Positions 21,198 to 32,935 of a stretch of DNA of 64,000 nucleotides are shown piece after piece. The stretch spans positions 60,407,362 through 60,471,361 of the forward strand of contig NC_030826.1 of assembly GCF_001704415.2 (NCBI RefSeq). The letters are read 5' to 3'. The notes below the pieces were generated by a model, which was not told where the DNA came from, did not search any database, and saw nothing but the letters and a program-made list of their open reading frames with translations. Each line of letters opens with the position of its first letter. The stretch's first letter is position 1. The translations under genes and the position numbers were made by a program. Origin of the DNA: Capra hircus (Eukaryota > Chordata > Mammalia > Artiodactyla > Bovidae).

Positions 21198-23140
21198 TCA
21201 CCGTGCAGCCTAGCCATTGTGTTTTCAAGCACCCGTTCCCCAGTAAGCTCAAAACACCGCCGCTGTAAAACAGCGGAGGAGGCGCGCGTTGTATTTCCAG
21301 TCTTCGGGGAGCACTGAAGTGATGCCCAAAGGCAGGGGTGCAGAGAGGCAATACGGGCTCCAGGCGACATCCCCACCCTGCCATCAGCTAGTTCTGTGAC
21401 CTCTCAGAGAAGTTCTCAGCCTCCTGAGTCTTGAGATCCTCACCTGCAACAGAGAGAACCCCCCACCTAGAGGCTAGACCGGAAGAAGCACCAAGCTAGC
21501 ACACGGGAGAGTCTGGGATCCAGGAAACACCAGTCGTCGCTGGGGGAGAAACTGAGGTCCAGAGGGCTACCTGGCTTCGCCAGTCCTGCGGCGACTGGTT
21601 TAGCCCATGTAATGCGACTCTGAGCCCAGCAATCCAATCTCCAAGCACCCAGTACAGTTTTGGCTTCCTGTGCGTCACTCCAAACACTTGTTGACTAAAT
21701 CCAGGCTGTACCTTGCGCCGCGCCCTCAACCCCTAGAACGCCAGCGACCTGCCCCTGCTCGGTCAACTGCCAGTCACCGGCTCCATTACGTAAACTCGAT
21801 ATCCTCTGGCGAAGCGATACATCTGTCCTGGCCCCCTCCCTGACCCCCGCTCCCGCCCCCCACCGCCCCCAGCCGGGTTTCCATTCATCACCAGAGGAGG
21901 CTGAAAACAAGGGAAAGCTAATCTAACTGAAAGAGGCAGCAGCTGGTGAGACCGCATGCCACATGCCCAAAATACCTTTGTTGCAGGGTAAAAAATAAAC
22001 AGCATTTTCTCCCCCTGTTTTAACTCCTTAGGTGTGTGGGGACCCGTCTGATTTCTTATGCCATCTGACCGGAGTGTTTTCATGACTTGAAATCAATCTG
22101 AACCAAAGCTCAGACTGATACATTTGAAACTGAAGTTGGCAGCATAAATATCTCCAAAAAGGGAAGAGAGACCTCTGTGAGGTTTACTTTTTTCAAGCAG
22201 AGTATAGAAATGCAATATATCCTTTATCCAATAACCACCCCTGGGAAACAAAGCTACTGTTTACATCCTACAAGTCCAATTGTTAGGCTTAAGTCAGAGC
22301 TATTTTCATACTCTTCACAGTACCAGAGCATTCACAGGCAATTCAGTTACCCAAGGAAAATGGAATTCCTATACAGACACGGCCCTGGGGCGGTGAAAAA
22401 GCCAAAAGCAAGAGGGAAAGAGGGTCCTAGCCCCAGGTCTACCACTGGTCATTACGTAACCCCAGACCAGCCACTACCCAGGCGACAGTTCTCCTTGCTG
22501 GGAAACAAGAAACACACCTATTCTACTACTCAAGGTTTTCAAGAAGGATAAAACAAAACTTCATCTCTGACTGAGGCTATGATTTCTGAAAATCATCCAC
22601 ATTTCAAATCTCACTTTTGTCGAGTGAGACAGATTTAGCTCCCTGACGGAGCTGACTAGGGCTGAGCCAGCCCTTTTGCTTTTGAGGTCAGTAAGTAATC
22701 TAAGACTGGGAGTCTTCCCTCCACGACGTCTCCGAGTCGAGTTTCCTTCCTCTGTCCCAGACAGTTGGTAAAAATCTCTTCCTGAGGCCAATACACGTTG
22801 AATTTCCCAGACGTCTGAAAGCTGGTGGCACGCACATAAGGGCCAGCTGAGAGTGGGTCGTAGATGTCCACCCTGCATTGAGCCTTTGAGGTCCCTTCCT
22901 ATGTGTGGAGAGCCTGTGACATGACCAGGCAGCGCCAGCCACCCAGGACGGAAGCTAAGCGTGCCGGCAACTCACCTTCTCAGCATCCTCTGCACTGCAG
23001 TCTGGGCCCAGCTTCACCACTGTGGGCTTGGCTCTGTCCCTAGTGACGTAAACAGTCAGGGGCAGTGAAGGATTCAGTCTAGCACCCAAAACAGCAGTGG
23101 CAGCCCCACGCAGTTTGAGTTGCCTTATGGAGACTGAAGG
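21198..23140. other. Unassigned, SINE-free interval
   Basis: Nearly 2 kb with no ruminant SINE. 21830-21880 is C-rich. No exon found on either strand. Confidence 0.4.
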
Positions 23141-23385
23141 CAGAGGGAGATTAGGGGGCGGCAGAGGATGAGATGGTTGGACGGCATCATCAACTCAACA
23201 GGCATGAAGTTGAGCAAACTCCGGGAGAAGAAGGGGATGACAGAGGATGAGATGGTTGGATGGCATCACCGACTCAGTGGACGTGAGTTTGAGCAAACCC
23301 TGGGAGATGATGAAGGACAGAGAAGTCTGGCGTGCTGCAGTTCATGGGGTCATAAAGAGTCGGACACGACTTAGTGACAAGGAAA
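23141..23385 (+). mobile_element. BovB 3' fragment with internal 79-bp duplication
   Basis: The segment from CAGAGGATGAGATGGTTGGA recurs at 23162 and 23241 (period 79), each followed by the HRL/GITDSM-equivalent region. The element then ends normally at GGACACGACTTAGTGAC. Confidence 0.85.
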
Positions 23386-23640
23386 TATTTTAGGCTTTGT
23401 GGGCCATAATTTCTGTCCAAACAACTCCATTTTGCCATGGCTCCGAGAAAGAGCTGAGATCACACGTAAAGCAAACAAGTGTGACTGTGTTCCAAGAAAA
23501 CTTTATTTATAACACACAAACTCGATCTCTGCATCATTTCCATGGGTCATGGAATATTCCTTTTGATTATTCATTTCAAAATGCATAAACCACTTCTGCG
23601 TGTGGGCTGTACAAAAACACAGAGCCAACTCCAGCCACAA
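23386..23640 (+). repeat. Ancient mammalian repeat, AATAAAACTTTAT family
   Basis: ATATTTTAGGCTTTGTGGGCC, GTGTTCCAAGAAAACTTTAT and GTGTGGGCTGTACAAAAAC follow the same order as the copy at 42405. Confidence 0.65.
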
Positions 23641-23664
23641 AGTGTGATGAGCTCAGGCTCATCA

Positions 23665-23858
23665 TAGACAATCAGACATGGGTTACAGGTCTTGTCTCCA
23701 ACGATTCACAGCTAGTGAATCTTCAGCTATGGTATTCCGTCTCTACATTTCCTCATTCACAGACTCCTTATTTATAAAATGTGGATAAAAAGTATACCTA
23801 GTCCATGCCATTTCTGAAGGAGTATAAGAGATTAAAAGAAAAGTACAGTAAGAGCTTA
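23665..23858 (+). repeat. MIR SINE
   Basis: GACATGGGTTACAGGTCTTG, CACAGCTAGTGAATC, TTTCCTCATTCACAGACTCC and TTATTTATAAAATGTGGATA fit the MIR middle and 3' part. Confidence 0.55.
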
Positions 23859-23859
23859 A

Positions 23860-24190
23860 CAGGAGCTTCCTAGTAGTCCAGGGGTTAAGAATCCACCTTG
23901 CAATGCAGGGACACCATTCAATCCCTGGAGCAGGAAGATCACACACGCTGAAGAGCAAGTAAGTCCGAGCATCACAGCTACTGAGCCTGCGCACCGGAGT
24001 CCACGTGCTGTGACTGCTGAAGCCCGCGTGCGCACGCGCCCGTGCTCCAAAGCGAGAGAAACCGCCGCGGTGAGAAGCCCGCCCAGCGCCCCCAGAGAGC
24101 AGCCCACTCGACGAACGAGAGACAGCCCGGGCGACACAAAGACCCAGGACGCCAGGAAGTAAGAGAAATCACAAAATAAATGAATAAATA
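23860..24190 (+). mobile_element. CHR-type SINE, near full length
   Basis: tRNA-like start (CTTCCTAGTAGTCCAGGGG, GGTTCAATCC-type B-box), then the long CHR tail with ACTGAGCCTGCGCACC, GCCCGCGTGCGCACGCG and GAAGCCCGCCCAG, ending in AAATAAATGAATAAATA. The tail remains CpG-rich. Confidence 0.85.
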
Positions 24191-24639
24191 CGAAAAACGA
24201 AGAGAGCGCGCTTAGCAGAAGGCTTGCTTCAAAATCAACCCGAAACAACAGACAGAAAACACGAGGCCACAGAGTGAACTATTCACAGCGGCTAACTGGC
24301 AGTCAGGACCCTTGCGTCCGTCTACTTGGTTTAACACCTCTTCCGGCCCCACGGCCATCGGCAAACTTGGCTTGACAAGAAGTCAGATGTTCGTGAATAC
24401 GTAATTCAGTGGCACTGAAAAACTCCCCTGTCCCCTTGGAAATATCTCCTCATCTTGGAGATTTCACCATTACAAATGTATTGCTTTATTTTAGGCTGTT
24501 TTCCACTTCGACAATGCAAATTCCCCTTGGGTGAGTCTTTACGTTCCATTTATCGTTTGGTTTGCTAATTACCTTTTAAGAGGCGCTCTTAGACCCTGGA
24601 CTGCTTTTTAACATTTTGTCGTTTCTCCTCCCTGATTGT
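24191..24639. other. Unassigned intronic sequence
   Basis: No repeat or exon recognised. Confidence 0.4.
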
Positions 24640-24848
24640 TATTCTCTCCTACTCTGTTCTGTGTCTGCGCCGGGTTTTCATCGCAGCGGCCCCTTCGATC
24701 TTTGTTGCAGCACATACGATCTTTCAGCTGCAGCAGGCAAACTCTCAGTTTGGCATGCTGGATCGAGTTCCCTGACCAGGGATCAAACCCAGGCCCCTGC
24801 ATTGGGACCATGGGGTCTCAGCCACCGGACCACCAGGAAAGTTCCCGA
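24640..24848 (-). mobile_element. CHR-type SINE
   Basis: TTTGTTGCAGCACATACGATC, GAGTTCCCTGACCAGGGATC, CAGCCACCGGACCACCAGG. Confidence 0.82.
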
Positions 24849-24902
24849 CACTAGACTTGGAGAGGAAATAAAAGGAGGAAAAAGAACATGACATCGCCAC
24901 AC

Positions 24903-25116
24903 ACGGACTGCTGCCTGTGCTTAGTCGGTCCTGACTCTGCGACCCCGTGGACTGAAACCCCCCAGGCGCCTCTGTCTATATAGCATTCTCCAGGCAAGAA
25001 TATTGGAATGGGCAGCCACTTCCTTCTCCAGTAAATCTTCTCAACCCACAGACGGAGCCCGGGTCTCCTGCCTTGCAGGTGGATTCTTTTATCACCTGAG
25101 CCACCGGGAGGCTCAG
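24903..25116 (-). mobile_element. Bov-tA SINE
   Basis: CTGCTGCCTGTGCTTAGTCG to ATCACCTGAGCCACCGGGAGGC, with several internal changes. Confidence 0.88.
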
Positions 25117-25500
25117 CGGAATGCTCCTCAGCCATGGAAAGGAATAGAGTACCAATGGCATGCCACAGCATGAAGGAAATTCGAAAAAGAATTAGGCTAT
25201 GTGGAATAAGCCAGACACAAAGGCCACGTATTGTATGAGTCCATTCATAGGAAACATCTAGAGCAGGCAAATCCATAGCGACAGGAAGTCAGGGCCTGCC
25301 AGGGGCTAGGCTGGGGGTTGGGGGCGGGGGACAAGACGCTTTTCCATCTGTAGTGATAAAAATGCTCTGGAGCTAAACAGTGGTAATGGTTGAACAACCT
25401 TTTGAAGACACGAAAAGCACAGAGCTGTAGACTCTACAATGATTTAAATGGTGAGTTTTAAGTCACATGTATTTGACCACAATAAACACTACACATCTAT
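25117..25500 (+). mobile_element. L1 3' UTR fragment (older L1M-like)
   Basis: AAGCCAGACACAAAGGCCAC, GTATTGTATGAGTCCATTCA, GCCAGGGGCTAGG, AATGGTTGAACAACC and TTGACCACAATAAAC are in the order of an old L1 3' UTR. Confidence 0.75.
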
Positions 25501-25649
25501 AAAGAAAATGCACGCGGATTCTACAGGTGTGTAAGAAGTTCTCCTGTGAGAAGGAAGAGGAGAGGTTGGAAAGGGAAGCATGAATTCGCTAAGGTCCATC
25601 TCAGCCCACCTTACCAGCTTGCCAAAGGCTAACTCTGCCTATTGCTAAT

Positions 25650-26005
25650 CCATAGCTTACTCAATCAGTACTTGTTAAGCTCCTTCTATAAGCCTGGCTC
25701 TGAGGCTTCCTGGGAGGCGCTGGTGGTAAAGAACCTGCCCGTCAGTGCAGGAGACATAAGAGACTCGGGTTCCATCCTTGGGTCGGGAAGATGCCCTGTT
25801 GGAGGGCATGGCAGCCCACTCCAGTATCCTTGCCTGCAGAATCCCGTGGACAGAGGAGCCTGGCGGGCTACAGTTCGTGGGGTCGCACAGAGTCAGACAC
25901 AAGTGAAGCGACTTAGCACACACAAGTCAGGCACTGAGCATGGCTCTAAAGATAAGCCAGTAAACAAGATAGAAAAGTCTTCCTTACAGTTCTTTCCAGT
26001 CTATA
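25650..26005 (+). repeat. MIR/L2-like fragment split by Bov-tA
   Basis: GTTAAGCTCCTTCTATAAGCC lies before the Bov-tA and CAGGCACTGAGCATGGCTC...GCCAGTAAACAAGATAG after it. These are parts of the 'cactgagc...ccaggcactg' core. Confidence 0.45.
25706..25926 (+). mobile_element. Bov-tA SINE
   Basis: GGCTTCCTGGGAGGCGCTGG (GGTGCTA-type tRNA half), GAAGATGCCCTGTTGGAGGG, GACACAAGTGAAGCGACTTAG. Confidence 0.9.
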
Positions 26006-26270
26006 ATTAACCAAAGCCAAGAGTCAATTTAAATATATATATATTTATACATATACATACACAGAATATTAACATGGAGTCCTTATTATACAATTTTTTA
26101 AAAGACAGTATTTCTTCATTATCATTAAAATCTGCCTGTAGCATATTTAACAGTGAGAAAAAGGAAGAAATGTTCTTTGAATCAAGAGAACCACATGACT
26201 GTGCTCTTGAGGGGAGGGGAGCTGGTGGAGTTGGTGGCAGAAGCTCCACGGAAAAAGAATGAAATTTAAA

Positions 26271-26814
26271 TGTCATTCAGCCACTAAGTTGTGTCCAGTG
26301 CTTTGCGACCCCATGCACCGCAGCACACCAGGCTTCCCTGTCCGTCACCATCTCCCAGAGCTTGCTCAAATTCGTGGCCATTGAGTCGGTGATGCCATCC
26401 AACCATCTCATCCTCTGTCGCCCCCTTTTCCTCCTGCCCTCAATCTTTCCCAGCATCAGGGTCTTTTCAAATGAGTCAGCTCTTCATATCAGGTGACCAT
26501 AATATTGGAGCTTCAGCTTCAGCATCAGTCCTTTCAATGAATAGTCAGGGTGGATTTCCTTTAGAATGGACTGGTTGGATCTCCTTGCTGTTCAAGGGAC
26601 TCTCAAGAATCTTCTCCAACACCACAGCTCAAAAGCATCAGTTCTTTGCCACTCAGCCTTCTTTGTGGTCCAACACTCACATCTGACTAGTGGAAAAACC
26701 TTAGCTTTGACAATATGGACTTTTGTCAGCAAACTGATGCCTCTGCTTTTTAATATGCTGTTTAGGTTTGTCATAGCTTTTCTTACAAGGAGCAAGCGAG
26801 ATCTGTTAATTTCC
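26271..26814 (-). mobile_element. BovB-derived ART2A-like element
   Basis: About 544 bp from GTCATTCAGCCACTAAGTTG to GAGATCTGTTAATTTCC. Its 5' edge is equivalent to those at 1380 and 15266. ORF2 C-terminal remnants are readable on the minus strand. Confidence 0.9.
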
Positions 26815-27139
26815 AAACTTGCTATCTTTCCAAGACTAAGTCTCTGCAGAGGACAGAGAAGTGTGACGGCTGTACTTCTTTTCAAGCGTTTGCCCTCTAA
26901 CGATATACTGCTGGCAGCCTGTGTATTTTTTGCCTTTAAATCATTTCCAAATGATTGAAGTATTTTCAGTTTTTTTTTTCTTAATTTAACTTTTAGGAAC
27001 CTCAGGCCTAAAACAACCCATAAAGGTGAATCTGTCCTATTTATTAAAAAAGACTTCCTTAGCTTTCTTGGTCACGGAATTTTGCATCTACAACTTACTT
27101 AAAGAACAAACTCCTCCTCAATCTCCACTATTCAGCTTT

Positions 27140-28145
27140 TTTCTTTTTTTTTTTAACTGACAATGTTGTATTAGCTTCTGGCGTTCAACATAGTGATGCA
27201 GTTATATATATAAATAAGATACATAAAGTATGTAAGAGATGTGAATACCAGACCACCTTACATATACACACACACACACATATATCTTTTTTCATATTCT
27301 TTTCCATTATAGGTTATTACAAGACAGTGAATATAGTTCCCTGTGCTACACAGCAAGTCCTCGTTGTTAATATATTTTATAAATACTAGTGTATATATTG
27401 GAGAAGGAAATGACAACCCACTCCAGTACTCTTGCCTAGAAAATCCCATGGACGGAGGAGCCTGGTAGGGTACAGTCCATGGGGTCACAAAGAGTCGGAT
27501 ACGACTGAGCGACTTCACTTTCACTTTCCATTTTCATGCATTGGAGAAGGAAATTGCAACCCCCACTCCAGTGTTTTTGCCTGGAGAAATCCCAGGGATG
27601 GAGGAGCCTGGTGGGCTGCCGTCTATGGGGTCGCACAGAGTCAGACACGACTGAAGCGACTCAGCAGCAGCAGCAGGGTGTATATGTTAAGCCCAAAGTC
27701 CTAATTCATCCCTCCCTCTGTCCTTCCTCTTTGGTAGGCATAAGTTTATTTCCTAAGTCGGTGAGTCTGTTCTGTTTCGCTCAACAGTTCACTTGTATCA
27801 TTATTTCAGATTCCACACAAGTGATATCATATTGTGTTTGTCTTTATCTGGCTTACTTCACTTAGTATGATAATCTATAAGTCCATGCATATTGCTGCAA
27901 ATGGCATTGCTTCATCCTTTTTTATGGCTGAGCAATATTCCCCTGTATACACGTAACACATCTTCTTTATCCGTGCATCTGTTGAGGGACACAGGTTGCT
28001 TCCATGTCTTGGTTATTTTCAATAGTGCTGCTATGAACATAGGGGGTGCATGTATCTTTTTGAATTAGTTTTCTCCAGATATATGCCCAGAAGTGAAATT
28101 GCAAGGTCATGTTTATCTTTGATTCTTAGAGGGGTTTAAAATGGA
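27140..28145 (-). mobile_element. L1 3' end carrying nested BOV-A2
   Basis: 27140-27395 (GACAATGTTGTATTAGCTTC, CCCTGTGCTACACAGCAAG) and 27677-28145 (CCTAATTCATCCCTCCC, TCATATTGTGTTTGTC, CATTGCTTCATCC, GCTGCTATGAACATAGGGG) form one antisense L1 3' segment interrupted by BOV-A2. A (CA)n lies at 27266-27282. Confidence 0.88.
27396..27676 (+). mobile_element. BOV-A2 SINE nested in L1
   Basis: Two Bov-A monomers and an (AGC)4 tail. GTGTATAT is present just before and just after. The first monomer has GGGTCACAAAGAG where the copy at 12012 has GGGTCGCTAAGAG, so the two are different subtypes. Confidence 0.92.
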
Positions 28146-28769
28146 TAAGTGTATTTTGGAAAACAAACAAGAGTGCAGTTATACATAAAATCAGGTTACT
28201 ATTAGAGTATGATTTAAGTAGTTAATTTCTTCCAAACTTCCACCAAAAACAATGAAAGCATGGGTGATTTCCTGGAACCCAAATGCAGTACAGGAAGGGG
28301 GAAATGTCTGAAATCGTTCATCCACTAGGATTCATCTGTCTCAATTTCATCACTGTCTCTCTGTATTCTCTACATGTTCTAACTTTAATGTATCTTCCCA
28401 ATCAACTTAAGCATGTCTTTAAAACAACAGAATTTAATGACCACCTATTTACAAGAGGAAACCAAGGCCCAAGGAGGGAAGATGAAATAGATGAGATTAC
28501 AAATCCGGTGGAAATTACAGAACCTGGTTAACTGTTTTTTTCTCTGATGTGTTGCTAAGTTTGTTCCTAGGAACTTTGCAACACTGTGGATACATGCTTT
28601 GGAAATTTTGAGTTAAAAAAAAAAGAAAGTTGAAAACGACACAAAAATAATATTAACTGCTCGTGAAGTTTGGAAGAAACCACCTCAGGTTTGGTTTTGC
28701 ACTTCTTCTTCACCGAGGCGCTCCCTCTTGCACCGTTTTTAAAAGCACATTTATGTGGCTGTTATCAGT
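28146..28769. other. Unassigned intronic sequence
   Basis: AT-rich. 28283-28531 is open in one + frame, but its translation has no recognisable domain. No splice or start support. Confidence 0.4.
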
Positions 28770-28875
28770 CTTACCTGCGGCTTGTGCAATCTAGTTCCCT
28801 GACCAGGGACTGAACCTGGGCCCCCTGCCTTGGGAGCTCGGAGTCTCAGCCACGGACCCCCAGGGAAGAGTCCCC
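28770..28875 (-). mobile_element. CHR-type SINE fragment
   Basis: TTGTGCAATCTAGTTCCCTG, CCAGGGACTGAACCTGGGCC, CGGACCCCCAGGGAAGAGTC. Confidence 0.8.
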
Positions 28876-29785
28876 ATCGCACTCCTTGGTAGGCAGCTGG
28901 GAATCACAGAGCAGTCTGACTTTTGCAGAGACCAGGACTCGCTTCCAAAGGTTTGGACAGTTAGAACCACAGGCTCGAGCACTCAGGCTGCAGTCTCTGC
29001 TCAGTAAGAGGCCCTCATCTGTGAGTAGGGCTTGCCTGCCCTCAGCCAGAAAAGCCAACAGAGTAAGCCTACCATCTCCCCAGGGGCTTAGCAGGCAGGA
29101 ACGTCAAGCTCCCTAGCTAAAAACCAGAAGAAGCAGGGTGGGAGACCTGCCCCCATGAATGAAAACCTTATCATCAGGCCTCCGGGCGAGCAAGACCTGG
29201 CCAACTGCCAACTAAACGTCACTGTGAACTATGAGTTGAGTCATCAGATGGGAGGGAAAGAAAACCACCAATACTAATCAACCCTTGCAAACGCTTTCCC
29301 ATAAAACTTGATATCTTTTTTTTCCCCCTACTGATAAAGTTAGTTGCAGACTTGCCAAAGGAAGGCACTTCATTGCCAGTTTGGCTCTTCACTTTAAACC
29401 CGGCTCCGAATATTAACAAAACCTGTTGCCAAGGGACAGAGATTCAGCGCTGAGTCTAAGATACAAAACTATATTCATCTAGCTGCTGAAAGAAAGCCCA
29501 TCTCGGGAGAATTTCGTGCTGCAGACTGGAGCCTGGCCACGAATGAGGCGCACGGTCTCCCCTCCCATGGCCCTGCCTTTTCCCCTGCCTCGCCTCCCTG
29601 CCCTGCCGGAGGACCCCCGACACCGTGGGCACACACGACTTCAGGACTTCTCAGACACTCATGCGTGCACACACGGCCCCCAGCCCAGAGCTGGTCTGCC
29701 TGGACTCCCTGCCCCCGCCCACTCTCCAGGTCTCCCGGTCCCTCTCCAAGATCCAAGCAGTCGCTCGGCCTTCCTGCTTGCACAC
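28876..29785. other. Unassigned intronic sequence
   Basis: Partly GC-rich (29510-29780). Open frames there are compositional. Confidence 0.4.
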
Positions 29786-30014
29786 GCCCAGTTGTGTCTC
29801 ACTCTTTGCGACCCTGTGCACTGTAGCCCGCCAGGCTCCTCTCACGGGACTTCAAGGGATGCGAAGGGAAATCACGGGATTTCCCAGGCAAGAGCACTGC
29901 AGCGGGCTGCTGTCCCCCCGCCAGGGGCTCTCCCTGACCCGGGGATGGAGCGCCTGTCTCTTGCATCTCCTGCGCTGGCAAGCGGGTCCTTCGCCACTGC
30001 CGCCTGGGAAGCCC
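29786..30014 (-). mobile_element. Bov-tA SINE with internal extra segment
   Basis: CCCAGTTGTGTCTCACTC to CTGCCGCCTGGGAAGCCC. About 30 extra bases (CACGGGACTTCAAGGG...) precede the usual ACGGGATTTCCCAGGC, probably a local duplication. Confidence 0.82.
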
Positions 30015-30239
30015 AGCCTTTCTTTGCGCTCTTGTTAAGTCACAAATGTCAGTACTCACGTACGCCCCTCATTAGAACGTGAGCTTCTTTCAAGTTGGAA
30101 TCGCCTCTCTGCACCTTCCCGGGGGCCGTGAGCCACACCAAGAAGCATCTAACACGTGGTCAGGGCATGAATGGACGGATGAATGACTGTGTGCAGGACT
30201 GAACAGACTCATCCGTCATCTGATCACCAATGATATTAG

Positions 30240-30556
30240 CAGGGGTCCTTTCTGAAGGAGACCAGCCCTGGGATTTCTTTGGAAGGGAATGATGCTGAAG
30301 CTGAAACTCCAGTACTTTGGCCACCTCATGCGAAGAGTTGACTCATTGGAAAAGACTCTGATGCTGGGAGGGATTGGGGGCAGGAGAAGGGGACGACCGA
30401 GGATGAGATGGCTGGATGGCATCACCGACTCGATGGACATGAGTTTGAGTGAACTCCGGGAGTTGGTGATGGACAGGGAGGCCTGGCGTGCTGCGATTCA
30501 TGGGGTCACAAAGAGTCGGACACGACTGAGCGACTGAACTGAACTGAACTGACTTC
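30240..30556 (+). mobile_element. BovB 3' fragment
   Basis: Sense; ORF2 C-terminus (MMLKLKLQYFGHLMRRVDSLEKTLMLGGIGGRR) is readable from 30289. It ends GAGCGACTGAACTGAACTG with the (AACTG)n tail. Confidence 0.9.
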
Positions 30557-30699
30557 TGGGCCTGGTACTCTGATGTATTTTTAATCTTTAGGACTCAGGA
30601 GTCAGTTTCTGTCTTTATGGGATGAATGTAAGGGCTCTCCAGAGAGGCACGGGTTGGCTTAGCACCAAGATGCACCCAGGATGCTAACAACAGCCCACG

Positions 30700-30810
30700 T
30701 GAGAGTCAGGAGACCTGTCTTCCTGACCTAATACACTATGACCTTGGATTTCCCAATGACCTAACCCTCTGGATCATAATTGCCTCATCTATAAAGAGAA
30801 GAGGAACTAA
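30700..30810 (+). repeat. MIR SINE fragment
   Basis: GACCTGTCTTCCTGACCTAA, CTATGACCTTGGATTTCCC, AATTGCCTCATCTATAAAG. Confidence 0.6.
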
Positions 30811-30817
30811 ACAGCCT

Positions 30818-31500
30818 CCTGATGAGGGTGAAAGAGGAAAGTGAAAAAACTGGCTTAAAACTCAACATTCAAAACACTAAGATCATGGCATCCAGTCCCA
30901 TCACTTCACGGCAAATAGATGGGGGGAAAAGTAGAAACAGTGACAGATTTTATATTCTTGGGCTGCAGATGGTGACTACAGCCATGAAATTAAAAGTCGC
31001 TTGCTCCTTGGAAGAAAAGCTATGACAAACGGAGACAGCATATTAAAAAGCAGAGATATCACTTTGCTGACAAACATCCATACTGTCAAAGCTATGGTTT
31101 TTCCAGTAGTCATGTACAGACGTGAGAGTTGGATCACAAAGAAGGCTGAGTGCCAAAGAATTCATTCTTTTGAATCATGGTGCTGGAGAAGACTCTTGAG
31201 AGTCCCTTGGACTGCAAGGAGATGAAACCAGTCCATCCGAAAGGAAATCAGCCCTGAATATACATTGGAAGGACTGATGCTGAAGCTGAAGCTCCAGTAC
31301 TTTGGATTCATTGGAAAAGATCCTGATGTTGGGAAAGACTGAAGGCAAGAGGGGAAGGAGGTGGGAGTGGGTGAGATGGCATCGCCGACCCAGTGGACAT
31401 GAGTCTAAGCGAACTCCAGGAGACAGTGAGGGCAGGGAAGCCTGGCGAGCCGCGGTCCACGGGGTCACAGACAGTCGGACAGGACTGAGCGACTGAAGAG
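30818..31500 (+). mobile_element. BovB fragment, longest in window
   Basis: About 680 bp, extending upstream of the ART2A boundary into ORF2 (KTGLKLNIQNTKIMASSPITS...). It then runs through CESW-equivalent RRESWITKKAE and WCWRRLLRVPWTARR, with frameshifts. This is the stretch just C-terminal to the reverse transcriptase core; the catalytic motif itself is absent. Confidence 0.9.
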
Positions 31501-32656
31501 CCGCACAAAGGGAAGCGCTCGGTTGGGTGGCTTCTGGGGCCCCGACTCGGCGTGAACACCGTGGTTCTAAACTCTTCACGTTCCTCCGGTGTCTCTCTAC
31601 CGCCCAGACCCTGTCCACATACTCTTGCCCAACTGTCTCAACAGCGGAAAGTTAACCTTGTATTTCCCTCTCGGCCACTGGAGAGCATCGCGGCGCCTTT
31701 TCTGTGCCGTTTATCAGTTCAAGGGCATCGACTCAGTAGCACCAGATGGTATTATTGTTCTTTTTACTGCTCACTTGGGCTCCTTATAAAGGCAGGCAGC
31801 AACAGCACAAGGGATAGCATATACGGTCTGAGCCTTTCCCACCATAGACAATATAAGCGAATGTCAATAGACACAGCTCCTTCCTTAATGACCAAATTCT
31901 CCATTATTCATACCATGCACGTTTTAAAAATATCACCCAAATGTAAACTGCCACAGGTCACACTACTGTCAAAGCATCACTCGCGTTTTAGGCTAAGCAG
32001 CTGTATTCACTGTTTTCATTCGCTCGTGTATTTCCTGCCGTATGATGTCAGTGCAGGCGTCTCACTTGCGTCCCTACCTCGTGGGCAGCGGGCCCTGTGT
32101 CTACTCCTCACGCTCCTCTCGTGCACAAGAACACCTGGCTCAGATCCAGCTGCTCATTGTCGGAATTTTTTTTTTCCTTTGGCAAAACAGAGAGTCTGAT
32201 CTCAGACCAGAGATGGTAACGAGTCAAAAAATGGTGGGGACTCAGCTAAAGTGACAGAGGTGCTGGGCTGGCGGCTCTTCTAAACCCCGTGCGTATCGAT
32301 AAGGTACCAAAGCCTCATCTGCAGAGGAAAATGGTAACGGCTCTTGGGAAAAAGCAGAAGGAGGGTCCAGAGGTAGGGAGAGACAGAGGAGGGGACTCAG
32401 AAATGCCTTCCTCAGTTCCTACATGCTCGGCGGTACCTCCTTAATAAAGACTCTTTGATTTGAGGTAGAAGTAACCACACAAATACACAAACACATCCAG
32501 ACCTGCAATCATCTGCCTGTATTTCTGCACCCGCTCCTCCCGGGTCATAGCATCTCTCCACTGAAGCTCTCGAACATCGTCACTGTTACATCAGGGGGGC
32601 ACCTGTGACTTCAGCTCCCCTCTTATCATGCAACAGTGCGTTTCTGTTTTTCACTA
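31501..32656. other. Unassigned intronic sequence
   Basis: No young repeat. A 215-codon + frame at 31552-32199 lacks domain character and crosses a poly-T run. Not called. Confidence 0.4.
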
Positions 32657-32737
32657 TTTTCACACGGTGGTTACATAGTGAAAAACACAAAACTGGATTT
32701 TCACAAGGCAGCTACATAGCGAAAAACACAAAACTGT
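32657..32737 (+). repeat. 41-bp tandem duplication
   Basis: Copies at 32657-32697 and 32698-32737, each from TTTTCACA to AAAACACAAAACTG, with several substitutions in the middle. Confidence 0.85.
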
Positions 32738-32744
32738 GGAATTT

Positions 32745-32935
32745 CAGTGAACCAGACTCAAATCCCAGCACTGCAAACCACTAACTGTAGGATCCTGGGC
32801 AACTTATTAACATGAGTTCCAATTTCCTCCTTTGTAAAATGGAGATAATTCTACCTGGCTCTCGGGTTTTTATGAAGATTAGTGCTAATAAGTTTGGTGC
32901 TTATTACAAACCCTTGCACACGGTAGGCATCAAAA
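32745..32935 (+). repeat. MIR SINE
   Basis: GACTCAAATCCCAGCACTGC, GGATCCTGGGCAACTTATTAA, CCTCCTTTGTAAAATGGAG, CACGGTAGGCATCAAA. The order is well preserved. Confidence 0.8.

Noticed and set aside
30818..31500. A host reverse-transcriptase-like gene
   Set aside because: Readable protein pieces belong to BovB ORF2, are frameshifted and lack the catalytic core; annotated as a mobile element.
31552..32199. 215-codon + strand open frame
   Set aside because: Ser/Leu-rich translation without family resemblance; unique intronic DNA with no exon signals.
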